Shown: positions 1 through 5,108 of the stretch, in pieces | Position numbering within the stretch: position 1 is the stretch's first letter | Layout: the number at the start of each line of letters is the position of its first letter | Source of the DNA: Nitrososphaerota archaeon | GTDB taxonomy: Archaea > Thermoproteota > Nitrososphaeria > Nitrososphaerales > CADDZS01 | NCBI GenBank assembly: GCA_027886795.1 | Contig: JAPCJU010000070.1 | Location: forward strand, 1 to 6,566 | Length of the DNA stretch: 6,566 bases | Reading direction: 5' to 3' | Position numbers and translations under genes: made by a program | Notes under the pieces: model-generated | The model's input: only the letters and a program-made list of their open reading frames with translations | Told to the model about the DNA's origin: nothing | Databases searched by the model: none

Positions 1-63
1 ATATTGCTGAGAAGGACTTTACCAGCGACGCCTGAGAAACAGACGCAATCGCCGTATGGTTAG
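1..63 (+). CDS. possible 3' end of a rightward gene cut by the window edge
   Basis: Frame 1 on the plus strand is open from the first base to a TAG at 61-63, giving 20 codons that end in the residues KQTQSPYG. It would converge on the leftward DCC-family gene, whose stop lies 5 bases further on. A second plus frame, starting at base 3, is open to a TGA at 33-35 and reads IAEKDFTSDA, so the edge does not decide which frame, if either, is coding. No family can be recognised from so few residues. Twenty open codons can arise by chance, and the call is kept only because the strip is otherwise unexplained. Confidence 0.15.
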   Translation: MLLRRTLPATPEKQTQSPYG

Positions 64-67
64 CTAC

Positions 68-493
68 TCAAGGTCTGACAGTGTCGAGACCACACGACTC
101 CGAAGTTCTGAATCGAGTGGCCTGAAAATATACTCGCCTTACTAATTGCCTCAGAAACTTTGTTTGATTGACCAAAGGATAAATCAAAAATCCCAATGGA
201 AAATACTTCGTGAGGCGTATTGCCCCGTCTCCCGCGCTAAATACTTGCCTTGTTTCATTCGAGAGCTCAATCAGGTGAAACGAAGCCGCCATTCTCTGCT
301 TTGACATGCTAGGTCTGGCGAGCTCGATCGCCTCCGGATCCTGCAAAGAGACGGGGACGATCTGCCCGCGGAGGTCTAGGCGCTTTACTATTTTCTTGAA
401 GCTCGTACAGGGCCCGCAATCCGAATCATACAGGAGGTAAGTAACAGTCCTGGAATCTCGCTTCCTCGTCTTAAAGTCAGATTCGAAAGACAT
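68..493 (-). CDS. DCC-family (DUF393) thioredoxin-like thiol-disulfide protein
   Basis: This 141-residue protein has the family hallmark near its N-terminus: a beta-strand (TVTYLLYD) leading into DSDCGPC at residues 23-29, so C26 and C29 form a CxxC pair in a thioredoxin-like position. The C-terminal half also fits the family: GDGAIRLTKYFP (88-99), a hydrophobic stretch, then LVRRVYFQATRFR (117-129) followed by a Cys at 134, matching the usual Y-x-x-x-A-x-x-R pattern that ends the domain. Length is normal for DUF393. DCC proteins are predicted to handle thiol-disulfide exchange or metal, but their substrates are mostly unknown, so no pathway is assigned. The first 15 residues are a basic, polar extension with no signal peptide, so the protein is probably cytoplasmic. 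The ATG at 493 has no clear Shine-Dalgarno sequence. The gene lies 25 nt downstream of a small same-strand gene and is probably co-transcribed with it. Confidence 0.8.
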   Translation of the reverse strand: MSFESDFKTRKRDSRTVTYLLYDSDCGPCTSFKKIVKRLDLRGQIVPVSLQDPEAIELARPSMSKQRMAASFHLIELSNETRQVFSAGDGAIRLTKYFPLGFLIYPLVNQTKFLRQLVRRVYFQATRFRTSESCGLDTVRP

Positions 494-518
494 TAGGAGT
501 CACAGAATTTGGGCGTCG

Positions 519-758
519 TCAGTCTTTTTTTCTGAATAGCTGCGCCGAATTGTCAACTGGAGTAGCCAATCTCAAAATCTCGTCCTCTGAAACGGTTCTC
601 TTTTCCCCCGAGCTCACTTTTTTGGCGTCGTAAACAAAGTCCAGCCCTACATTTCTGCCTTTTCCCGCCTGAAGCGGAGAGATGATTTCAAACTCGGTGG
701 GCATTCCGCCTTCATCAACGATAACTAGATCGCCCTTCTTGAATTTGAATGATACCAA
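519..758 (-). CDS. small conserved-looking hypothetical protein with a KGD beta-barrel pattern
   Basis: I do not recognise a named family. The 79-residue product opens with FKFKKGDLVIVDEGG (residues 4-18), then alternating hydrophobic stretches (FEIISPL, VGLDFVYDA) and a final SGEKRTVSEDEILRLA helix-like segment (50-65). A KGD-x-V start followed by short strands is typical of small SH3-like barrels such as the DUF2158/YodC-type proteins; this is resemblance only. The start appears to be TTG at 758. The only internal ATG, at residue 19, would remove the KGD strand, and an upstream ATG at 768-766 is out of frame. A weak GATGAG sequence lies 5-6 nt before the TTG. It precedes the DCC-family gene by 25 nt, so the two probably form an operon, and its promoter would lie in the divergent region to the right. 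Confidence 0.6.
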   Translation of the reverse strand: MVSFKFKKGDLVIVDEGGMPTEFEIISPLQAGKGRNVGLDFVYDAKKVSSGEKRTVSEDEILRLATPVDNSAQLFRKKD

Positions 759-773
759 TTTGACTCATCTATA

Positions 774-968
774 GTGAAATATTCCGCAATTCTTACTTAT
801 ATTGATATTCCGAAATTATCCTTGTACGAACCTGATTCCAGTTTGAGAAATCATTCCAAGTTATCAAACATCAAATCGAGATCGTTTGGAAAGAGTAGCA
901 AAGCAGATCGGTTTATTCCATTCGACGATCGACTGAAGAATGCTATTAGTTATATATCGAAATTATGA
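774..968 (+). CDS. doubtful small ORF, 64 codons, GTG start
   Basis: This frame reads from a GTG at 774 to a TGA at 966 and gives a basic, Ser-rich peptide (SKLSNIKSRSFGKSSK in the middle) with no recognisable domain. It has no Shine-Dalgarno sequence and covers the candidate promoter of the leftward gene pair. Its third codon positions are more AT-rich than those of the neighbouring real genes. It is in the same frame as the malic enzyme, with no further stop between the TGA at 966 and the TTG at 1050. It is listed because it fills most of the 291-nt gap, but it is more likely non-coding intergenic sequence. Confidence 0.2.
   Translation: MKYSAILTYIDIPKLSLYEPDSSLRNHSKLSNIKSRSFGKSSKADRFIPFDDRLKNAISYISKL
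796..801 (-). promoter_or_regulatory. candidate TATA box for the leftward KGD/DCC gene pair
   Basis: Read leftward the sequence is ATATAAGTAAG, with TATAAG at 801-796. Archaeal transcription usually starts about 25 nt downstream, which would be near 772-774, leaving a leader of about 15 nt before the TTG at 758. The spacing is sensible, but AT-rich hexamers are common here, so this is a weak call. Confidence 0.35.
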
Positions 969-1038
969 GCTCGAAGTTCAAGCCCAAGAGAAAGCTTTCG
1001 TCTTGCACAAAACATAACCTTACCGCAGATCGTTTGGA
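879..1038 (+). repeat. 12-bp direct repeat AGATCGTTTGGA upstream of the malic enzyme gene
   Basis: The 12-mer AGATCGTTTGGA occurs at 879-890 and again, identically, at 1027-1038, 148 nt apart. The second copy ends inside the putative GGAG ribosome binding site of the malic enzyme gene. A related shorter match, GCAGATCG, is at 903-910 and again at 1025-1032. The copies flank the candidate TATA box at 951-956, so a regulator-binding role is possible. Two copies are too few to claim an operator. Confidence 0.4.
951..956 (+). promoter_or_regulatory. candidate TATA box for the malic enzyme operon
   Basis: TATATA sits in the AT-rich stretch AGTTATATATCG. Transcription starting about 25 nt downstream, near 980, would give a leader of about 70 nt that contains the second 12-bp repeat copy and the GGAG ribosome binding site. 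A second weaker candidate (CATAACCTTA near 1013-1022) would start transcription inside or after the GGAG sequence and is less consistent with its use. Confidence 0.35.
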
Positions 1039-1039
1039 G
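1036..1039 (+). promoter_or_regulatory. Shine-Dalgarno GGAG supporting the TTG start of the malic enzyme
   Basis: GGAG ends 10 nt before the TTG at 1050. There is no in-frame ATG, GTG or TTG between the upstream stop at 966-968 and 1050. The next in-frame ATG, at residue 29, would remove N-terminal residues expected in the family, so this site decides the start. Confidence 0.5.
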
Positions 1040-1049
1040 CACTTGTAAT

Positions 1050-2411
1050 TTGTCTACGTCTGGATCAAAGCGGAAAAAGAAGCAAGATCCTTCGAAGCTC
1101 GCGTTATGGTATTCGAGATACTATCACGGTAAAATGCAGACTGCGCCTAAAGTTCCAGTAACGAGCCTAGACGATTTTTCAATCTGGTATACTCCGGGGG
1201 TGGCAGCAGTCAGTTTGGCGGTTGCGAAAAATCCAGATCTCTCTTTCGAACTAACAAACAGGTGGAACACGCTTTGCATTCTTACTGATGGTTCGAGAGT
1301 GCTCGGCCTGGGGGACATCGGCCCCGAGGGGAGCTTACCTGTCATGGAGGGAAAAGCGTTGATTTACAAATACTTGGGAGGGGTTGATGCGATTCCGATA
1401 CCGGTTAACGCTCACGAGCCGGAAAAAATCATCGAGCTGGCGCGACATATCGAACCGGCTTTTGGGGCGATACATCTTGAGGACATTGCCTCGCCAAAGT
1501 GTTTCCAGATCCTTGATAAGCTGAAGGAGACCCTCAGCATACCCGTTTGGCATGATGATCAACAGGGAACCGCGGGGGTCATCCTAGCAGGTCTCTACAA
1601 CTCTTTGACCCTTACCGGACGGAAAATCGGGGATGCGCGGATAGTTCTGATGGGAGCTGGAGCTGCCAATATTGCGGCTGCAAGACTGATGATTTCGGCT
1701 GGAGCAAGTCCCGGGAATCTCATTCTTGTCGATTCTAAAGGCATACTTCATTCGGAACGAGAGGATATGGATAGAATGATGCTTCAAAACAAATGGAAAT
1801 ATGAGCTTGCCCTAAAGACAAACTCCGAAAGGAGGACCGGGGGAATCGACGAAGCGGTAAAGGGCTCGGACGCGCTGATTGCAGCTTCAAAACCGGGTCC
1901 CCACACTCTCACGAAAGATACTCTCAGGAAAATGAACGATAATTCTATTCTCTTCGCGCTCTCAAATCCTGTGCCAGAAATCTGGCCGAGAGAAGCAAAG
2001 GAGGCAGGAGTAAAGATAATCGCGACAGGCAGATCAGATTTCCCAAACCAGGTCAACAACAGCCTGATCTTCCCTTCTATAATCAGAGGTGTTCTGGATG
2101 TAAGGTCGAAGAGCATTTCGGACGAGGTGATAATTGTTGGGGCAAAGGAGCTGGCAGCTTTCACGGTGGATGAAGGATCTATGAGCGAGGAGCACATCTT
2201 GCCAACTATGATGGACTGGGAAATTTTCCCGCTGGTGGCTTCCGCTGTAGGGGAGGCGTGCGTGAAACTCGGTCTCTCCCGAATAAGACTCACGAGAAAA
2301 CAGTTACATAAACGCGCTCAGGAGATTATTGAAAAAACCAAGAAAATGATCGATAAACTCCAGGAGTCCAAATTGATTGAACCATTGCCTAGAGTAAGAG
2401 AATTACGGTGA
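1050..2411 (+). CDS. malic enzyme (malate dehydrogenase, oxaloacetate-decarboxylating)
   Basis: Malic enzyme converts malate to pyruvate and CO2 while reducing NAD(P); it is cytosolic and connects the citric acid cycle to pyruvate metabolism. The 453-residue product has the full core. YTPGVA (47-52) supplies the catalytic Tyr. VMEGKA (98-103) supplies the catalytic Lys102. HLEDI (142-146) and HDDQQGTA (168-175) carry the acidic metal ligands. GAGAAN (202-207) is the nucleotide-binding loop, followed by an acidic residue, D228, at the end of the second strand. NPVPE (306-310) and ATGRSDFPNQVNN (325-337) complete the active site. Most bacterial and archaeal small malic enzymes read HDDQHGTA, so Q172 is a mild variant. 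NAD versus NADP preference cannot be decided. The protein ends near residue 453 with a basic helical tail and lacks the phosphotransacetylase domain of MaeB-type enzymes. The N-terminus adds about 15 Lys/Arg/Ser-rich residues. The start is TTG. A GNAT gene follows after 16 nt. Confidence 0.95.
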   Translation: MSTSGSKRKKKQDPSKLALWYSRYYHGKMQTAPKVPVTSLDDFSIWYTPGVAAVSLAVAKNPDLSFELTNRWNTLCILTDGSRVLGLGDIGPEGSLPVMEGKALIYKYLGGVDAIPIPVNAHEPEKIIELARHIEPAFGAIHLEDIASPKCFQILDKLKETLSIPVWHDDQQGTAGVILAGLYNSLTLTGRKIGDARIVLMGAGAANIAAARLMISAGASPGNLILVDSKGILHSEREDMDRMMLQNKWKYELALKTNSERRTGGIDEAVKGSDALIAASKPGPHTLTKDTLRKMNDNSILFALSNPVPEIWPREAKEAGVKIIATGRSDFPNQVNNSLIFPSIIRGVLDVRSKSISDEVIIVGAKELAAFTVDEGSMSEEHILPTMMDWEIFPLVASAVGEACVKLGLSRIRLTRKQLHKRAQEIIEKTKKMIDKLQESKLIEPLPRVRELR

Positions 2412-2427
2412 AACAAGGTAAGAAAAG

Positions 2428-2949
2428 TTGTCGAAAAAAAATGAATTGAATGCGAACGTCGCGAAAAAGAAAGAGGCTGGAGAAGTCGTCATTCGCGACA
2501 TAAAGACGGAGGAGATCGGACGGGCAGCGGAGCTGATAGCCAAGTTGAAGCGCCTTAACGGAGAATTCGATCCCTTGCTCAAAACTGCCGAAAAATTGGA
2601 TGACGACGCCCTAAGAACTGTGAAGAAGGCGATGGCGAACGAAGACTCTGTAGTTTTGGTCGCTTCTTCGAGCGGAAGGGTTGTGGGCGTTGTCAAGGCA
2701 GACATAAAAGATCGGACCTACTACGAGCCGCGGATAGAGGGTGCCATAGTCGAGTTTTACATACTTCCCGAGTTCAGAAGAGGAAGCCTGGGAAGAGATC
2801 TACTCTCTAGCATCACCGACAGATTGAAGAAAAAGGGGGCAGAACTGATCACGGCAGAGTTTCCCAGCCAGAACGAGATAGCAAAGAGGTTCTATACGAA
2901 GCTGGGGTTCAGGTCGTTGACAAATGTTTATGCCAAGTCCGAATCCTGA
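2428..2949 (+). CDS. GNAT-family N-acetyltransferase
   Basis: The 173-residue product has the GNAT fold order. A first strand (EVVIRDIKTEEI, 19-30) leads into a helix. VVLVASSSGRVVGVVKADI (75-93) forms the central hairpin. VEFYILPEFRRGSLGRDLLSSITDRLKKKGA (108-138) is motif A, the acetyl-CoA pyrophosphate loop and its helix. The C-terminal part is LITAEFPSQNEIAKRFYTKLGFRSL (140-164), where the N-x-x-A-x-x-F-Y-x-K-L-G-F signature is very typical. In motif A the usual R-x-x-G-x-G reads R-R-G-S-L-G, so the first Gly is Ser120. The first 18 residues are Lys-rich and lie outside the domain. The acceptor cannot be inferred; the family includes protein, amino-acid and small-molecule acetylators. The start is TTG at 2428, with an AAGGTA sequence 7 nt upstream. 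It lies 16 nt after the malic enzyme stop and is probably co-transcribed. Confidence 0.85.
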   Translation: MSKKNELNANVAKKKEAGEVVIRDIKTEEIGRAAELIAKLKRLNGEFDPLLKTAEKLDDDALRTVKKAMANEDSVVLVASSSGRVVGVVKADIKDRTYYEPRIEGAIVEFYILPEFRRGSLGRDLLSSITDRLKKKGAELITAEFPSQNEIAKRFYTKLGFRSLTNVYAKSES

Positions 2950-2993
2950 GTCAGTTGCTTGAAAACCTACAATCTGTCTCGAACCAGCTGACC

Positions 2994-3001
2994 TTTATAA
3001 T
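2994..3001 (+). promoter_or_regulatory. candidate TATA box in the gap before the membrane protein gene
   Basis: TTTATAAT is a good match to the archaeal TATA element and lies 44 nt after the GNAT stop. Transcription would start near 3020, giving a leader of about 70 nt before the ATG at 3095 with no Shine-Dalgarno sequence. It may be an upstream promoter of the membrane gene, or drive nothing. Confidence 0.35.
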
Positions 3002-3058
3002 GAGGATGAGAGGATTCCATAGTTCTCAAATCGAAAAAATCAAGATGCCCAATACCAC

Positions 3059-3068
3059 TAAATAAAAA
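3059..3068 (+). promoter_or_regulatory. candidate TATA box giving a near-leaderless transcript
   Basis: The AT-rich TAAATAAAAA is centred about 31 nt before the ATG at 3095. A start about 25 nt downstream would leave only a few nucleotides of leader. The bases just before the ATG (GATTCGTCG) contain no Shine-Dalgarno sequence, which agrees with leaderless or near-leaderless translation, a common archaeal arrangement. Confidence 0.4.
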
Positions 3069-3094
3069 TAGTATTAGTTCGTGTTGATTCGTCG

Positions 3095-3541
3095 ATGAGC
3101 CTAAGTTTCGGATACCCCGCGCCTCCGAAAATACACGACCCTCACATGTTTGCGTTTGGAGTCCTCTTCGGACTGGCGTTGATCATGTTTTCAACGCTGG
3201 TGGTCGACAAATTGGGCACGGCGGCTTTCAAGAGGGGATTTGCAAAGCCCTTTTACATAAAGGGGCACAGAATACACCACAATTGTATCTATTTTATCGT
3301 TCCATTACTCTACGGTCTGTTCCTCGGCTTGTTCTTACTCGGATATGTCCAACTCCTTTGGAGTTCACTATGGGATAAAGTGGCTTTTACTTTCATTCTT
3401 GTTGCAGCCACTTTGGCAGTGGATTTCATCGGGGACAAGTACTGGCCGAAGATTCGAAGAGATGTCATCCTCCATCATGAGTGGATCTACGCAGTCCTGC
3501 CTGCCTACGTCTTCACGTATGTCGTTAAAGTCATAATCTGA
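3095..3541 (+). CDS. small four-helix membrane protein with clustered histidines, function unknown
   Basis: I do not recognise the family. The 148-residue product has four hydrophobic segments, at about residues 18-38, 63-85, 95-112 and 130-147. Histidines cluster at the membrane edges: H14 and H17 before helix 1, GHRIHHN (57-63) before helix 2, and LHHEWIY (126-132) before helix 4. Paired HH motifs next to helices recall the metal sites of membrane fatty-acid hydroxylases and desaturases. The protein is shorter than those enzymes and lacks their full histidine-box set, so this is only a resemblance. Other conserved-looking residues are D38, D110, D114 and W117. There is no cleavable signal peptide. 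The gene stands alone: 145 nt separates it from the GNAT gene, it has its own candidate promoters, and it converges with livF across a 70-nt gap that shows no clear terminator. Confidence 0.7.
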   Translation: MSLSFGYPAPPKIHDPHMFAFGVLFGLALIMFSTLVVDKLGTAAFKRGFAKPFYIKGHRIHHNCIYFIVPLLYGLFLGLFLLGYVQLLWSSLWDKVAFTFILVAATLAVDFIGDKYWPKIRRDVILHHEWIYAVLPAYVFTYVVKVII

Positions 3542-3611
3542 CGTTAGTGAGCTCTCCCATTGCTGTCAGAATAATACGGAACATATTCTAGAAATTAGAA
3601 GGAAATTTCAT

Positions 3612-4322
3612 TCAGATAGAAAGCTCTCCCAGGAATAGACTGATGATATCTTTGTCCTGTGAGATCTGATCCGGGGTTCCTTCGAAGACATTTTTACCCT
3701 GAACTAAAACGATCCCCTTATTCGCCAGACTGAGAGCTTTGCGAGCATTTTGCTCCACGAGTATGAGAGTAACGCCCAATTCTTCCCTAATTTGCACTAA
3801 ACTCTTGAAAAGCTGATCGGCGACCATCGGTGCGAGCGCTGCTGTTGGTTCATCTAGGATTAGGAGCCTTGGTGCTGCCATGAGAGCCCGTCCGACCGCA
3901 AGCATTTGTCTCTCACCACCACTCAGGAGTCCTGCTTTCTGCCTAGCTCTTTCTCGTAATATCGGAAATAATCCTGTGACTCTTTCTCTGAGATCGGCTT
4001 TTCTTTCTCTCGCTGTGATGCCACCGAGTGTGAGATTGTCGGATACTGTCAAGTCGGAGAAGACATTTGCAACTTGAGGAACAAAGCCTAATTTCATTTT
4101 AGCGATCTTCTCCGGACTGGACTTGGTTATGTCGACACCCTCGAACAAAATCTTGCCTTCGAACACCTTCGTTAGCCCCATTACTGTCTTGACTAAAGTG
4201 GACTTGCCTGAACCATTAGGGCCGACGATCGCGACGAGGTCCCCCGAATTTACTTTGAACGAAATATCTTGAATGATGGCGAGCTTCCCGTAACCCGAGA
4301 ATACATTAACTGCTTCTAGCAA
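3612..4322 (-). CDS. livF: branched-chain amino acid ABC transporter ATP-binding protein LivF
   Basis: This is one of two ATPase subunits that power uptake through the LivHM channel. The 236-residue length is normal for LivF. Motifs are complete: Walker A GPNGSGKST (34-42), Q-loop VPQ (81-83), signature LSGGERQ (133-139) and Walker B LLILDEP (153-159). ILVEQNA (187-193) puts Gln191 at the usual switch-His position, a replacement typical of LivF. The C-terminal half reads GTPDQI before the final LFLGE, as in the family. Around the Q-loop it has VPQVANVF where many LivF proteins have VPEGRxVF. The start is TTG: the product begins MLEAVNVFSGYGK, which aligns with the normal LivF N-terminus, and an AGGAG sequence (4338-4334) lies 11 nt upstream. 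It is the last gene of the operon, 18 nt after livG. The exact transported substrate is not shown; related transporters move amino acids, urea or short amides. Confidence 0.9.
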   Translation of the reverse strand: MLEAVNVFSGYGKLAIIQDISFKVNSGDLVAIVGPNGSGKSTLVKTVMGLTKVFEGKILFEGVDITKSSPEKIAKMKLGFVPQVANVFSDLTVSDNLTLGGITARERKADLRERVTGLFPILRERARQKAGLLSGGERQMLAVGRALMAAPRLLILDEPTAALAPMVADQLFKSLVQIREELGVTLILVEQNARKALSLANKGIVLVQGKNVFEGTPDQISQDKDIISLFLGELSI

Positions 4323-4333
4323 GAGATAGGTGG

Positions 4334-4338
4334 CTCCT
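4334..4338 (-). promoter_or_regulatory. Shine-Dalgarno AGGAG that supports the TTG start of livF
   Basis: Reading leftward, AGGAG lies in the 18-nt livG-livF gap and ends 11 nt before the TTG at 4322. Together with the family-typical first residues it fixes the livF start despite the rare codon. Confidence 0.55.
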
Positions 4339-4340
4339 CA

Positions 4341-5108
4341 TCAACTTCCAAGATACGCATCGATGACGTTCTGCTTCTTTACGATCTCGTCCGGCTTACC
4401 AGAGGCGATAATCCTGCCTTGGTGCATTACGAAAACAGTATCGACGTGCCGGAAGAGCACTTGGAGTCGGTGCTCTATTATGAAGAAGGTAGTCGCGTTC
4501 TCGACTCTCTCTTGGGATATGCTTTGAAAAATATCCTGTGCAAGTCGGGGTGCGACCCCTGCGGTGGGCTCGTCCAAGAGCAACAACTTAGGCCTGCCCA
4601 TGAGGACGGTTGAGAGCTGGAGCAGTTTCATCTGACCGCCTGATATTTCGTTCGAGTGGCTTCCGAAGAGCTTCTCGATCTCAAGAGAGGTCATCTGAGA
4701 TTTAGCTTGCTTCGCGATTTCCATCTCTTGGGGTTCCCATCTCCCGGGGAACGGGGCATTAAAGGGACTTTCACCCTTTTGCCCCTTTCCGCCAGTCATA
4801 GTATTCTCAAGAACAGTCATCCCCGTGAAAAGTCTGGGTGTTTGAAACGTCCGCCCTAGACCTAAGGCAAATCTCTTGTGAGGAGAGAGATTGTCTAGGC
4901 GTACACCCTGAAAAGCTATCGAGCCAGAGTTTTTCTTTTCAACGCCGGAAATTATGTTGAAGAGAGTCGACTTGCCTGAGCCATTTGGCCCAATCAATCC
5001 GGCAATACTTCCTCTTTTGATCGATAGCGACACTCCATCGACTGCCCTAACCCCGCCAAAGGAGCGCGAAATTCCTTCAAGGGCGAGAATAGAATCTTCG
5101 TCGCTCAT
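4341..5108 (-). CDS. livG: branched-chain amino acid ABC transporter ATP-binding protein LivG
   Basis: This is the second ATPase of the Liv transporter and acts with LivF on the cytoplasmic face of LivHM. The 255-residue product has the LivG pattern: ISRSFGGVRAVDGVSLSIKRG at the N-terminus, Walker A GPNGSGKST (40-48), Q-loop RTFQTPRLF (86-94) and signature ISGGQ (155-159). Walker B is LLLLDEPTAGVAP (175-187) and the switch histidine is H213 in IIEHRL. The LivG-specific insert between Q-loop and signature is present (about residues 103-140). The residues after the signature read MKLLQLSTVLM where most homologues have an Arg-Ala-Leu-Met end, a mild variant. The ATG overlaps the livM stop as ATGA (5108-5105), and an in-frame TAA directly upstream excludes a longer start. 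The best Shine-Dalgarno sequence, AGGAGG at 5129-5124, is 15 nt away, so translation probably depends partly on coupling to livM. Confidence 0.93.
   Translation of the reverse strand: MSDEDSILALEGISRSFGGVRAVDGVSLSIKRGSIAGLIGPNGSGKSTLFNIISGVEKKNSGSIAFQGVRLDNLSPHKRFALGLGRTFQTPRLFTGMTVLENTMTGGKGQKGESPFNAPFPGRWEPQEMEIAKQAKSQMTSLEIEKLFGSHSNEISGGQMKLLQLSTVLMGRPKLLLLDEPTAGVAPRLAQDIFQSISQERVENATTFFIIEHRLQVLFRHVDTVFVMHQGRIIASGKPDEIVKKQNVIDAYLGS

Noticed and set aside
523..532. Run of seven T on the plus strand, considered as a terminator
   Set aside because: No rightward gene ends just before it, and it is the complement of the Lys codons near the end of the small leftward gene.
1784..2293. 169-codon open frame on the minus strand inside the malic enzyme gene
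   Set aside because: It is fully covered by a gene with complete catalytic motifs, and its translation shows no domain. It is a shadow of the coding strand's codon bias.
2403..2705. 100-codon minus-strand frame across the GNAT start
   Set aside because: Its Phe- and Ser-rich translation is what is expected from reading Lys- and Glu-rich codons backwards; no domain or ribosome site is visible.
3542..3611. Short palindromes (GAGCTC and TTCTAGAA) in the gap between the convergent membrane gene and livF, considered as a bidirectional terminator
   Set aside because: Each arm is only 3-4 bases and neither is followed by a T run on either strand, so no terminator can be supported.
3641..3669. TGATGA followed by CTGA, resembling C and D boxes of an archaeal sRNA, antisense to the end of livF
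   Set aside because: The boxes are only 19 nt apart and no second C'/D pair follows, so the spacing does not fit a C/D RNA. Both boxes also fall inside the livF coding sequence.
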